Source: Candidatus Sulfotelmatobacter sp. (lineage in GTDB: Bacteria; Acidobacteriota; Terriglobia; Terriglobales; Acidobacteriaceae). From it: DNA of 54,599 nt. Under the pieces are notes generated by a model. The model searched no databases, was not told the origin of the DNA, and saw only the letters and a program-made list of their open reading frames with translations. The stretch spans positions 1 through 54,599 of the forward strand of contig JASHPL010000018.1 of the NCBI GenBank assembly GCA_030038125.1, given 5' to 3'. Shown one piece after another: positions 33,893-42,050 of this stretch; position 1 is the stretch's first letter, and every line of letters starts with the position of its first letter. Both the position numbers and the translations under genes were made by a program.

Positions 33893-35239
33893 CTAGCGGA
33901 GGAGGAAGAACGCAACAGCCGCCCCAACCGCCGCAACCGCAAGAAGCACGAACTTATGGGCCGCAACCCAGGACTGGGAAGGCTCCAACGCAGCACTCAG
34001 GACAAGTTCCGGCTCGGAGTCCGGCTTAACAGCCCGAGTCTGGTTCGAAGCTGCGGTTGAAGCGGGTTCTGGGGTAGCCGCCGGTCCCTCCTTGGCCTCA
34101 ACTATAGATTCACTCGCCGCCGGCTCCGCGGGTTTGCGGGCCTCGACTTTAGGGCTGGGAGCTTCTCCTGCTGGCGCTGGAACCGTGGCCGCGACCACAG
34201 TCGAGGGAGCAGTCGGACGATCCGCTCGCGAGGCATTCAACTGACCACGCCATTTTTTTTCCTCGCATTCCACGCACAACGAGCGTTCCGGAGAAACCGG
34301 AAAACCGCAAGCCTCGCACTTGCGCAAGCTTCTTAGCATGGCCGGAACCCTGTTCTGTTCGGGTTCCTCAGACCGGCTTTCCGGTCGAGCGTGGAGCGCA
34401 ATCGACCAGAGCAACGGCCGAGGGGCGGCCGACTTTTCGGAATTGGTTTCCGCCGAGGCTGTGGAGACCTGCGGCGCAGTCGGCGGCGTTGCCCGAATCA
34501 GTTCGGTCCCGCCGGGTTTCTCTTTCATCCCTGGCAGCGCCTGATTTCTCTCCCGAGGGAGAACGGCATCCGCGACAAATTCGGCTTCTGTTTCCAGCGT
34601 TACGTCTTCCGTTTCAACGATCTCGGCTTTTGCCGCAGATCGAGCCGGTGCATCCATCGGTTCCGGCAATTGCTCGGCCGCGCGGGCCAGCTTGACGGCC
34701 GTTTCAACCATCTCACTCAACCGCCGCAGAGCGGTGAAATCTCGCTCGCCGAAGGCATTCGCTTTTCCGGAAAAGAGTTCAAAAACGCCAAGCACCTCGT
34801 CATCGTTGACCACGGGCATTACTGCGACGGACGCAATTCCCAATTCGCGGCAGGCTTCGCGGTTCACGCGAGTGTCGCGTTCGGCATCGTCGCAGCGCAG
34901 CAACTGCCGCGATCGGACGCTTTCTCCGGAGAGTCCAAATTCGGTCGAGAGCAGCGCGCCCAGTTCCGGAGCGTTCGATCCCGCGCTGGCGCGGCACAAC
35001 ATGTCGTTTTTTCCGCTGCGACGCAGAGCAATCGCGGCTCCGGTCGATCCTGTGATGTATTGGGCGCGATCGGCCAGCAACTGCAGCGCGGCATCGAGAT
35101 CGCGCTGCGCCATTTCGGCCAACGAACGGCCTGCGTCCTCACCCGGAAACCGCACGGAAGCAGCGGCGAGCGCCGCCGAAATACTGGCCTGTGAGGTCCG
35201 AGGTCGGGTTGCGGTTCCCTGTTGCAATACTTGACCCAA
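33893..35239 (-). CDS. GAF-domain protein with zinc-ribbon-like motif and C-terminal membrane tail
   Basis: A 448-aa protein of unusual layout. A GAF domain covers about residues 45-190 (ITGSTGAAIALRRSGKNDML, VAVMPVVNDDEVLGVFELFS) and should bind a small molecule or sense redox. A long low-complexity Glu/Ala/Pro region follows, interrupted by a four-cysteine motif (CEACGFPVSPERSLCVECEE, C-x2-C-x11-C-x2-C, probably zinc) near residue 320. The protein ends in a single hydrophobic helix (KFVLLAVAAVGAAVAFFLLR) with no residues after it, like a tail anchor. No enzymatic domain is present. The start codon is TTG and uncertain; AGAAG lies 8 nt upstream. Confidence 0.72.
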   Translation of the reverse strand: MGQVLQQGTATRPRTSQASISAALAAASVRFPGEDAGRSLAEMAQRDLDAALQLLADRAQYITGSTGAAIALRRSGKNDMLCRASAGSNAPELGALLSTEFGLSGESVRSRQLLRCDDAERDTRVNREACRELGIASVAVMPVVNDDEVLGVFELFSGKANAFGERDFTALRRLSEMVETAVKLARAAEQLPEPMDAPARSAAKAEIVETEDVTLETEAEFVADAVLPRERNQALPGMKEKPGGTELIRATPPTAPQVSTASAETNSEKSAAPRPLLWSIALHARPESRSEEPEQNRVPAMLRSLRKCEACGFPVSPERSLCVECEEKKWRGQLNASRADRPTAPSTVVAATVPAPAGEAPSPKVEARKPAEPAASESIVEAKEGPAATPEPASTAASNQTRAVKPDSEPELVLSAALEPSQSWVAAHKFVLLAVAAVGAAVAFFLLR

Positions 35240-35384
35240 AAGCTAACTTCTAAAGGATGCGATACTTGGAGTCTCGCTCCACCACGGCACCCTGTCAAGA
35301 AACTCTTCGCGCGGAAGTACTAAGACTGAAGTGCGACACCGGGGCCGTCAGCGGTTATCCGTCAAAAGTAGCTGATCGCCGGTG

Positions 35385-35786
35385 CTATCTCTTCCGCCTG
35401 CGCAACGCGGATTGCGCCAGCCGATTGGCTTCGGCGTTATTCTCGCGGGGTACGTGCGAGATGGAAAACATCAATGCCCGAGCCAGCTTGCGGCAGGTCC
35501 AGTGCAGCGAATACAGACGCGGACTGCGGCAGGTATATTCGCCGGTCATCTGCCGCACGACTACTTGCGAATCCGAATAAACATGCAATTTGCGCGCCTT
35601 CAGCTCAACCGCGTACTGCAGAGCTTCCATCAGCGCCGCATATTCCGCCACGTTGTTGTCCTGATGGCCTATCCACTTGGCGATGCGAATTGGTCCACTG
35701 TCGCATCCATTGATGACCACCCCAATACCCGAAGGCCCGGGATTTCCCAAGCTTCCGCCATCAACGTAAGCCACGAGTTCATGCAT
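35385..35786 (-). CDS. Ribonuclease HI family protein
   Basis: A 133-aa RNase H fold protein that would cleave RNA in RNA-DNA hybrids. Catalytic Asp in VAYVDGGSLGNPG, Glu in NNVAEYAALMEAL and Asp in VYSDSQVVVRQM are present. The fourth carboxylate position, usually Asp in a motif like NxEAD, reads NAEANRLAQ, so Asn replaces Asp. The start MHELVAYVDGG fits the family best; the track start 15 codons earlier is possible because neither has a convincing ribosome-binding site. The name rnhA is withheld because this belongs to the short RNase HI-like group, not the E. coli type. Confidence 0.85.
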   Translation of the reverse strand: MHELVAYVDGGSLGNPGPSGIGVVINGCDSGPIRIAKWIGHQDNNVAEYAALMEALQYAVELKARKLHVYSDSQVVVRQMTGEYTCRSPRLYSLHWTCRKLARALMFSISHVPRENNAEANRLAQSALRRRKR

Positions 35787-36120
35787 GGCTTTGGAATTCA
35801 CCGTCTTGTGCAAGTTCGAAGATGCGCCCATCGTGTTCTCGCGTCAAGATGATTATTTGATTCCCTTTCAGCTGTTTGCGGTTTTCCCCACCTCTGTGCA
35901 ATTTTATGTGCAAAATGCGACGGAATTCCCTGTAGTCGGCATTAAGTTTTTGGCTGACAGTCATTTGGAATCTGCGTTATGCACAGGTTTGAGGGCCAGC
36001 CTTGCACCAAAAGTTTGCGTTGACTTTTATGAACGCTCTGTTAACTTGACATCGTCGACGGTCGAAAGGGTTGGCACAATAATACTGAGCCGGTCCAAAG
36101 TAGACTGGGTGATTAGCCGG

Positions 36121-36307
36121 GTAGAGTAATCTACTAGGCAACTGAACCTGAAAAAACCGACGGCTCTGCGAGGGGCAGTTGGGGTTCGGAACTGCGAAAG
36201 CAGTAATCGCATCAGAGGGCTGTGACGGTACATGCCTCCATGTTGTTGGCTTCCTCGCAGGAGCTGGCGGCTAGAGCATAACCAATGTCGCAGCCCTTTT
36301 AATTTTT
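36121..36307 (+). ncRNA. Candidate structured non-coding RNA with terminator-like 3' end
   Basis: The 586-nt gap between two minus-strand genes has no supported ORF but a dense run of stems on the plus strand. H1: GTAGA-GTAA-TCTAC (36121-36134, GNRA loop). H2: CTGAACC with GGTTCGG (36142-36148 / 36183-36189, 7 bp with one wobble), enclosing CTGC/GCAG. H3: ACTGC-GAAA-GCAGT (36191-36204, GNRA loop). H4: AGAGGGCTGTGAC with GTCGCAGCCCTTT (36214-36226 / 36287-36299, 13 bp with two wobbles), enclosing ACATG-CCTC-CATGT and a GCT-CCT/AGG-AGC hairpin, i.e. a three-way junction. TTTTAATTTTT runs along and past the end of H4. It does not match the motifs I can recall for tmRNA, RNase P, SRP RNA, 6S or GEMM riboswitches. 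Exact 5' end and promoter are unknown. Confidence 0.5.
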
Positions 36308-36372
36308 CCCCCCCATACCCCGTAAAGTCCTTCGCTCTACCAATTCACATCAATTCGAATCTTCGCATACCG

Positions 36373-37656
36373 CTAGGGAGTCGGAACTTGTACCCCGACT
36401 TGGTTCGAGTAGCCGCTTTCCGCCCCGGCAGAATCCACTGCGGTGGTCACGTAATAGTACGCTTGTCCCGATTGCACAGTGCTATCAGCATACGTAGTTG
36501 CCGCGTCCAGAGAAGCGTCAAGCTTCGCATATGGACCGCCTGAAACCGTGCCTCGATATACGTTGTATCCCGACACCGTCGAAGTGCTGGCGTTCCACGA
36601 TAGGGTCACAGTGTGCTGAATCAGTTGGCCAGTTCCGCTGACCGTCTCTACGCTCGGAGAATTGGACGCGTTGCTGACGAAGGAAAGACTACCCGAAATG
36701 GCGCCGGCTGCCTGCGGCGTGAACGTAATAGCAAACGTCGTGCTCTGGCCTGCGGCGATGGTCACTGGCAGTGTGAGACCGCTCAGAGTGAACTGCGAGT
36801 TGGTTGAACTAATTGACGAAATCGTTACGTTCGATCCAGTGGCGCTAATAACTCCACTCAGGTTTTGAGTCGTGCCGACATCGACGGTTCCGAACGACAA
36901 AGATGCCGGTGAAAGCGCCATTTGCCCTAAGCTCGTCCCGTTTCCCGAAAGCGATATGCCAACAGTGGCATCGGACGCATTGGATGTAACCGTTACTGTC
37001 CCACTACTGCTGCCACTCACGGTCGGAGTAAATGTAACCGTCAACGCCGTACTCTGGCCTGCCGCGAGAGTCATCGGCACAGTCAAAGGGGTCAGGCTGA
37101 ATCCGCTGCCGGTCACAGCCGCCTGGGAAATTGCAACACTTGAGCCGCCCGAGTTTGTCAGGCTCACCGTTAGCACCTGGCTGTACCCGATGAGGGTATT
37201 ACCAAAATTCAAACCAGTTGTGCTCGGAGAAAGGTATCCGGGGGACGTTGTTACGCCAGAGAGCGAAAATGTGGTCGTGCCGCTCCTCTGTCTCCACCTG
37301 TTTCCTTCGTACTCGGTCACTACCGACAGAGCGCCATTCGCAGTCCCTGCAACCTGAGGAGCAAACGTGACCAATAAGTTTGTGCTCTGTCGAGGCCCCA
37401 GGCTCAGCGGCAGATTCGGTCCCGTGAAGCTGAAGCCATTGCCGCTGATTGTAGCTTCTGTGATGGTAAGTGTTTCCCGGTCCGGATTGCTTACAACCAC
37501 AGACAGTGTGCTGCTGGTCCCAATTTGTACGGTGCCAAAGTTCAAGCTTGAAGAACTGACCGCCATCTGGCTATACGAGGCAACGGACCAGAACAGCAAT
37601 CCAGAAAGCAGAAAAAAGCAGCCAGCAGATTTCCATCGCGAGACAAGAGAGCTCAT
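36373..37656 (-). CDS. Exported choice-of-anchor-D repeat protein with fibronectin type III domain
   Basis: A 427-aa secreted protein. Residues 1-32 are a signal peptide (CFFLLSGLLFWSVASYSQ). Three repeats of about 100 aa follow, each with the pattern xLxFGTVxxGTxxxLxVxxxN and GQSTxxxVTFxP (choice-of-anchor-D / ASPM-SPD-2-Hydin-like), for example SSLNFGTVQIGTSSTLSVVV and GLNFGNTLIGYSQVLTVSLT. The C-terminal ~90 residues are a fibronectin-III domain (HTVTLSWNASTSTVSGYNVY). Such proteins are thought to act in surface adhesion; role here unknown. The ATG at 37656 is preferred because it starts the signal peptide; the track adds 28 codons. Confidence 0.85.
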   Translation of the reverse strand: MSSLVSRWKSAGCFFLLSGLLFWSVASYSQMAVSSSSLNFGTVQIGTSSTLSVVVSNPDRETLTITEATISGNGFSFTGPNLPLSLGPRQSTNLLVTFAPQVAGTANGALSVVTEYEGNRWRQRSGTTTFSLSGVTTSPGYLSPSTTGLNFGNTLIGYSQVLTVSLTNSGGSSVAISQAAVTGSGFSLTPLTVPMTLAAGQSTALTVTFTPTVSGSSSGTVTVTSNASDATVGISLSGNGTSLGQMALSPASLSFGTVDVGTTQNLSGVISATGSNVTISSISSTNSQFTLSGLTLPVTIAAGQSTTFAITFTPQAAGAISGSLSFVSNASNSPSVETVSGTGQLIQHTVTLSWNASTSTVSGYNVYRGTVSGGPYAKLDASLDAATTYADSTVQSGQAYYYVTTAVDSAGAESGYSNQVGVQVPTP

Positions 37657-37864
37657 CGTCGCTTCTCTTTCTCCGTGCCTCACGCGGCACGGCGGGGGAA
37701 TGATCGAGAAATCGTCCTTACTTGCCTCGGCAAATCCCACACATCCGATGGCATGTAAGGTGCGACCCTTCCATTCTTCCCGGTTCCCGGGATGGCGGAC
37801 AGGTCACAAAAGGTCAGTCCATGTCCGTCCGAGGTTCATGCTTGGTTCAATCCGGGAATGCTGA

Positions 37865-38017
37865 TTCGCGGGAGGGAAATATCTGGATCTTCAGGTTGAC
37901 GGGCAGAAACTTGAAATCGCAGCGCTCGATGGAATGCCGCTTGCTTACCAGGACGCCAAGAACCCCAAATTGATTACTGATCACTATCTTGTCGCACCAG
38001 CAGGTCGTCTGGAAGCC
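37865..38017 (+). pseudogene. Fragment of a multicopper-oxidase-like gene
   Basis: Translation of this frame gives LQVDGQKLEIAALDGMPLAY and DHYLVAPAGRLEA, which resembles the second cupredoxin domain of bacterial multicopper oxidases. It is open for only about 50 codons after a TGA, has no start, and joins unrelated sequence at about 38018. The ORF track shows two partial overlapping frames (37722-37973 and 37934-38248). Family identification is from memory and moderately sure. Confidence 0.5.
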
Positions 38018-38024
38018 ACGACAC

Positions 38025-38149
38025 ATGGTAGTGGCGCCGAACGGAGTCCTTTACGTAATACCTGGTCGGGCTGGTACCACAGAAACGATACGCCACCTTC
38101 GCGCGGTTTTCTGATTGCCCTCCAGGACAAGAATGGCTCCGGCAAAACT
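38025..38149 (+). pseudogene. Frameshifted fragment of a PQQ-dependent sugar dehydrogenase-like gene
   Basis: MVVAPNGVLYV is read in one frame to 38057 and continues, after loss of one base, as NTWSGWYHRNDTPPSRGFLI and ALQDKNGSGKT in another. Together they resemble a conserved segment of soluble sorbosone/glucose dehydrogenase beta-propellers. The fragment has neither start nor stop of its own. Confidence 0.55.
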
Positions 38150-38151
38150 CG

Positions 38152-38268
38152 CAGCCAAAGGAATATCGCAGTCCGATGTCGCCGATGGGCGGTGCACAGC
38201 TTACTCCGGAGCAGCTTTCCTCGGTCGCCTCGTGCGTGTGGAGCTTAGGCCATCAGAATCAACACTGA
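38152..38268 (+). pseudogene. C-terminal fragment of a c-type cytochrome gene
   Basis: The frame reads QPKEYRSPMSPMGGAQLTPE and QLSSVASCVWSLGH then stops. The PMSPMGGAQLTPEQ pattern is the axial-Met loop and final helix of a class I cytochrome c, here without the heme-binding CxxCH part. It follows directly on the dehydrogenase fragment, so the region is a chain of three truncated redox gene pieces. Confidence 0.5.
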
Positions 38269-38352
38269 AATGAGTTCCGACTGACAGTTTTAGATTCGGT
38301 TGTCTAAGAATCGGAGTCCCATAGCATTTTCAGGCGATGCTTTGAGAGAGAG

Positions 38353-39057
38353 CTAAGGTAGAACGAAGTGTTGGTTCGAGAGATCCCAATTTTCCGGTGA
38401 ACTTTGGACCGCGAATCTTAGTTCAGGAATCCGGACGATCTCGTTGCGGACTGCATAAACTACCAAGTCGGCGGTGGACTTGATCTGAAGCTTACGCCTT
38501 AAGTTTGAGCGATGCGTGTCTACCGTTTTGGGGCTCAGCGAAAGGAGTTTGGCGATCTGGGTTGTGCTGTTTCCTTCGACGAGCAGTTGCATGATCTCGC
38601 GTTCGCGGTTACTCAGTGTCTGCTCATGCAGTTCGGTTGTTGCCAGAGCGAGAAGTATTTCGGTCATTCGCGAAGTGAAGAAAGTTCTACCGTGCACCAA
38701 CTCGTGGGCCGCTGTAAGCAGGTCGGAAACAGGATCGGACTTCAAGACATATCCCCTGACCCCCGTCTCGAGAGCCTTGCGCATCGCGTACTCAGAATCT
38801 ACCTCTGTGAAGACTAGTATGCATTGTCGTGGGTTGCTCGAAAGGATCCGCCGGGCAGCGTCTATACCGTTCAAGGTGGGAAGGCCTACGTCTAGCACTA
38901 CCAAATCAGGTTTGAGCCGGAGAAACATTTCGACGGTAATCCGCCCATCGAACGCTTCGCCACATGTCTCGTAGAGTCCGCTCGAAGCTAGTACAGTTGC
39001 GACCCCGATTCTGGCAAGTTCATGATCATCTGCTATCAAAACACTGAACGCCCTCAT
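38353..39057 (-). CDS. NarL/LuxR-family response regulator
   Basis: A 234-aa regulator. Receiver domain with acidic LIADDHELARI, phospho-acceptor VVLDVGLPTLNG and Lys in YVLKSDPV; LuxR-type helix-turn-helix LSNREREIMQLLVEGNSTTQ with TVDTHRSNLRRKL as recognition helix. AAGGGA precedes the chosen ATG; the track form adds 29 codons. It is preceded 34 nt upstream by a 41-aa membrane protein gene on the same strand, probably the same transcript. Target genes unknown. Confidence 0.9.
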   Translation of the reverse strand: MRAFSVLIADDHELARIGVATVLASSGLYETCGEAFDGRITVEMFLRLKPDLVVLDVGLPTLNGIDAARRILSSNPRQCILVFTEVDSEYAMRKALETGVRGYVLKSDPVSDLLTAAHELVHGRTFFTSRMTEILLALATTELHEQTLSNREREIMQLLVEGNSTTQIAKLLSLSPKTVDTHRSNLRRKLQIKSTADLVVYAVRNEIVRIPELRFAVQSSPENWDLSNQHFVLP

Positions 39058-39091
39058 GTTCCCTTCTACTTTATGGCCGTAACGCCCAATA

Positions 39092-39217
39092 TCAACCATC
39101 ACGCCGCCGCACAACCATCTGTATGGCTCGCGCGACTGAGCCAATGATGCAGATCGGCAGCGCTAACACAATCCCTATGAAGAATACGGCACTAAGAAAC
39201 CCGAGGAAACTGGGCAT
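39092..39217 (-). CDS. Small single-span membrane protein upstream of the NarL-type regulator
   Basis: A 41-aa ORF below the track's length limit: MPSFLGFLSAVFFIGIVLAL, PICIIGSVARAIQMVVRRRD and a final G. A hydrophobic helix of about 22 residues is followed by a short amphipathic segment and a positively charged end (RRRDG), which predicts an inner-membrane protein with the C-terminus inside. GGGAGGAG lies 7 nt before the ATG, one of the best ribosome-binding sites in the window. It ends 34 nt before the regulator. No homologue is recalled; it could transmit membrane state to the regulator's kinase or anchor a complex (inference). Confidence 0.6.
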   Translation of the reverse strand: MPSFLGFLSAVFFIGIVLALPICIIGSVARAIQMVVRRRDG

Positions 39218-39525
39218 CACGCGACTCCTCCCGAAACACTTCAACTTCCTTTCAATCTTGGGAGATGCGCAGGGATCTTTTCGGTTGCATGTATCTATGT
39301 AAAGCTCTGTAACTTTTCGTAGTTCTCAAGTTCTTTCCGACAAGGGTGTGTGGCCGTCGCCAATTGCGACAAGTGGATCGTGAACATTATCATCAAGAGG
39401 TCGCGCAGGAGCGGAAATCGCACGGAACGCCACTTCAACCCTTGCTCCAGCAGCACTTGGCTTCAGCTTTTCCCTCTGGAACCGTTGGCATTCAACTTAA
39501 GCCGGCAAGAGCTGGAAAGTAAGTT
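39218..39525. other. 308-nt divergent intergenic region between two response-regulator units
   Basis: No ORF and no strong palindrome were found. It must hold the promoters for the minus-strand membrane-protein/regulator pair and the plus-strand FixJ-type regulator. TTGGCATTCAACTTAAGC near 39487 resembles a sigma-54 -24 element, but the spacing to a GC -12 is wrong. Confidence 0.4.
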
Positions 39526-39528
39526 GTG

Positions 39529-40155
39529 ATGGCATCAAATCATCCAACTGTATTCGTCGTAGATGACGACGCCCTGGTGCGGGCTGCGATTCAGGGAATG
39601 TTGAAATCGGTTGGTCTGCACGCGGAGACCTTCGAGACGCCACAAGAATTTCTGAAGAGTCGAAAAATGGACGGCCCAAGCTGTCTGGTTTTGGACGTGA
39701 AGCTTCCAGGCATCAGCGGTCTCGATTTGCAGCGCGACTTGGCTGAGGCGGGAATCCGGATTCCAATTATCTTCATCACCGGACATGGCGACATTCCTAT
39801 GAGCGTGAAAGCCATGAAATCGGGAGCGGTGGAATTTCTGACGAAGCCCTTTCGAAACCAGGATTTGCTGGATGCCATCTATCAGGCGCTCGAGCACGAC
39901 CGGCTTGCCCGTCAGCACGAGGAAGAACTAGTAGAGCTGCGCAATCGTTACCAAACGCTGACCCCCAGAGAGCGCGAAGTGATGGGACTGGTAATCTCTG
40001 GACGGCTAAACAAACAGGTTGCTTATGAGTTGGGAACGAGCGAAGTCACCGTAAAGATCCAGCGCGGCCGTGTCATGCAGAAGATGAAAGCTGAATCTTT
40101 GGCTGAATTGGTGGGAATGGCGGCAAAGCTCAACATCCGCGCGGCACAGAAGTAG
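39529..40155 (+). CDS. FixJ-family response regulator
   Basis: A 208-aa regulator of the FixJ/TodT/StyR group. Receiver with [12 protein letters not shown], phospho-acceptor [13 protein letters not shown] and Lys in FLTKPFRNQ; LuxR-type helix-turn-helix [26 protein letters not shown] lies 9 nt upstream of the ATG and 6 nt upstream of a preceding GTG (39526), so either codon may serve. This is the group that includes regulators of toluene and styrene oxidation, which is suggestive given the monooxygenase operon 5.6 kb away, but the group also regulates many other pathways. Confidence 0.9.
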   Translation: MASNHPTVFVVDDDALVRAAIQGMLKSVGLHAETFETPQEFLKSRKMDGPSCLVLDVKLPGISGLDLQRDLAEAGIRIPIIFITGHGDIPMSVKAMKSGAVEFLTKPFRNQDLLDAIYQALEHDRLARQHEEELVELRNRYQTLTPREREVMGLVISGRLNKQVAYELGTSEVTVKIQRGRVMQKMKAESLAELVGMAAKLNIRAAQK

Positions 40156-40434
40156 TTCAATACGCTTTGCGCGGACCGCGAGACGTGGCGAACCCTTACG
40201 TGGTTTATCCACAACAATGGTGGAGCTCTAGAGAAAGGGTTGAACTCTGGGGAGACAGGCCCTCACGATGGGAGTATCGAAAGAAATCCATTGCCGCTTC
40301 GACGGCGTCGACCGCGCGAGGTTATGGAATATGCATCGTCGCCGTCGGGTGGCCGCCTGACCATAGCCACGGTGATATGCCACTCATACTAAGGTGTGAT
40401 TGCCCGTCAAGTTCTAAGGGGGTAACGTCTCATC

Positions 40435-40812
40435 ATGATCGCCGGGGAAGATTCAAAACTGGTCACGATCGTCGATGACGATGAGTTGATGCGCAACGCC
40501 TTATTTGGCTTGCTCAAGGCGGCCGGATTGCCCGCGAGAGTGTTCGCATCAGCGGAAGAATTCTTGAATTCAGGTTTACAGCACCAAACCTCCTGCCTCA
40601 TTGCGGATGTTCGAATGCCGGGAATGTCCGGCCTCGAATTGCAGGCCAGGCTGAATGCCGAGCATTGCAGCATTCCGACAATCTTCATCACAGCCCATGG
40701 CGGTACAAAGATGCGGATGGAAGCGTTAAGAGCAGGTGCAGTCGAGTTTCTTACAAAACCATTCGACAATGCGGTTTTGCTTCAGCACGTTCGTGCTGCC
40801 ATGTACAGTTGA
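40435..40812 (+). CDS. Receiver-only response regulator
   Basis: A 125-aa single receiver domain: acidic IVDDDELMRN, phospho-acceptor CLIADVRMPGMSG (the Asp is in ADVRMP), Thr/Ser switch FITAHGG and Lys in FLTKPFDN. It resembles the N-terminal half of FixJ but stops after the receiver, with no DNA-binding domain. GGGGGT lies about 10 nt before the ATG. Only 42 nt separate it from a sigma-54 activator that lacks a receiver, so the two probably form one split regulator. Confidence 0.88.
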   Translation: MIAGEDSKLVTIVDDDELMRNALFGLLKAAGLPARVFASAEEFLNSGLQHQTSCLIADVRMPGMSGLELQARLNAEHCSIPTIFITAHGGTKMRMEALRAGAVEFLTKPFDNAVLLQHVRAAMYS

Positions 40813-40854
40813 TACCGCCAATCACCGCGCAAACCTAAACGAAGGGATCGCAAC

Positions 40855-41880
40855 GTGGGAGCCTGGCAACACATCGAGCCTGATAGTCAGGATTGGAGAC
40901 TGCGAAGCTTCGAACGAATCATAGGCCGCAGCCCTGCCCTCGAAACTGTGCTCGTGCAGGTTGAGCGCGTCGCGCCTACGGATTCCACGGTGTTGATCCA
41001 GGGAGAAACAGGTACCGGCAAGGAACTGATCGCGCACGCAATTCACAACCTCAGTGCGCGCTCCGGACGGGCGTTTGTGAGAGTCAATTGTGCGGCCATC
41101 CCTCTGGATCTCTTGGAAAGCGAGCTTTTTGGTCACGAGAAAGGTGCCTTCACAGGAGCTATCGCACAAAAGGTGGGTCGTTTCGAACTGGCAGACAAGG
41201 GGACGCTTTTTCTGGATGAAGTGGGAGATATCCCAGCTGCATTGCAACCCAAACTGTTGCGTGTTTTGCAGGAGCAAGAGTTTGAGCGTTTGGGAAGCAC
41301 CCGCACTCATAAAGTCGATGTTCGACTCGTCGCCGCCACACATCGTGATCTGCAGGAGATGGCGAGGCAGAGTCAATTTCGCAGTGACCTGTATTATCGC
41401 TTGAATGTCTTTCCCATACAGCTTCCGCCTTTGAGAGAACGTCGCGAAGACATTGAGGCGTTGGTAAAACACTTTGTAGAAAAGGTTGGTCGCCGCATTG
41501 GCAAGCCGGTGGAACACATTCCTGAGGCTACGATGTCGGCCCTGACGCTGTACGACTGGCCGGGTAACATTCGTGAACTGCAGAACCTTATTGAACGGGC
41601 CGTGATCCTGTCAGACGACGGTGTGCTTCATAATCCTTTGCCTGCACAAACGTCGAGTGCCGTTTCCGTTCCGCCGGTTACCGGCACCCTAAAGGATACC
41701 GAGAAGGCCGTCATTCTACACACGTTGGAGCAAGTCGGTTGGGTGATCGGCGGACCGAGGGGGGCCGCTTCCAGGCTTGGCTTGAAGCGCACCACGCTCA
41801 TCCACCGAATGGAGAAACTTGGAATTCACCGGCCGCGCTTGCGAAGCTTGGAGAATGCTGCCGGAAGCTCGCAGCAGTAA
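40855..41880 (+). CDS. Sigma-54-dependent transcriptional activator without receiver domain
   Basis: A 341-aa bacterial enhancer-binding protein. After a 20-residue N-terminus the AAA+ domain starts ([15 protein letters not shown]) with Walker A GETGTGKE, the sigma-54 contact loop GAFTGA in canonical form, Walker [12 protein letters not shown] and arginine finger region [13 protein letters not shown]. The C-terminal Fis-type helix-turn-helix reads [20 protein letters not shown]. There is no regulatory domain of its own. The start is GTG with AAGGGA upstream. Likely partner: the receiver-only protein directly upstream. Confidence 0.9.
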   Translation: MGAWQHIEPDSQDWRLRSFERIIGRSPALETVLVQVERVAPTDSTVLIQGETGTGKELIAHAIHNLSARSGRAFVRVNCAAIPLDLLESELFGHEKGAFTGAIAQKVGRFELADKGTLFLDEVGDIPAALQPKLLRVLQEQEFERLGSTRTHKVDVRLVAATHRDLQEMARQSQFRSDLYYRLNVFPIQLPPLRERREDIEALVKHFVEKVGRRIGKPVEHIPEATMSALTLYDWPGNIRELQNLIERAVILSDDGVLHNPLPAQTSSAVSVPPVTGTLKDTEKAVILHTLEQVGWVIGGPRGAASRLGLKRTTLIHRMEKLGIHRPRLRSLENAAGSSQQ

Positions 41881-42050
41881 GACTTGATTCACTAGATTTG
41901 ACAGGTTGTTCGTACATGACTCTTCGCCATTTCATCCGAACGCTGTGTTTGGTAATCCGAGTGCGTGCTTCAAATAGCACGAGACCATCTTTCGAAGTAG
42001 CGATTTTGTCTTTTAGCAATTCAAAATGATGCAAAGTGATGGAGGTCAAA

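Noticed and set aside
36072-36090. TTGGCACAATAATACTG as a sigma-54 promoter for the RNA candidate
   Set aside because: The -24 GG is good but the -12 GC is missing at the required distance.
36100-36310. Idea that the folded RNA is a c-di-GMP (GEMM) riboswitch, tmRNA or RNase P RNA
   Set aside because: The defining motifs of these classes (for example GGCAAACC ... GGGACGCAAAGCC of GEMM) are not present, and no plus-strand gene follows.
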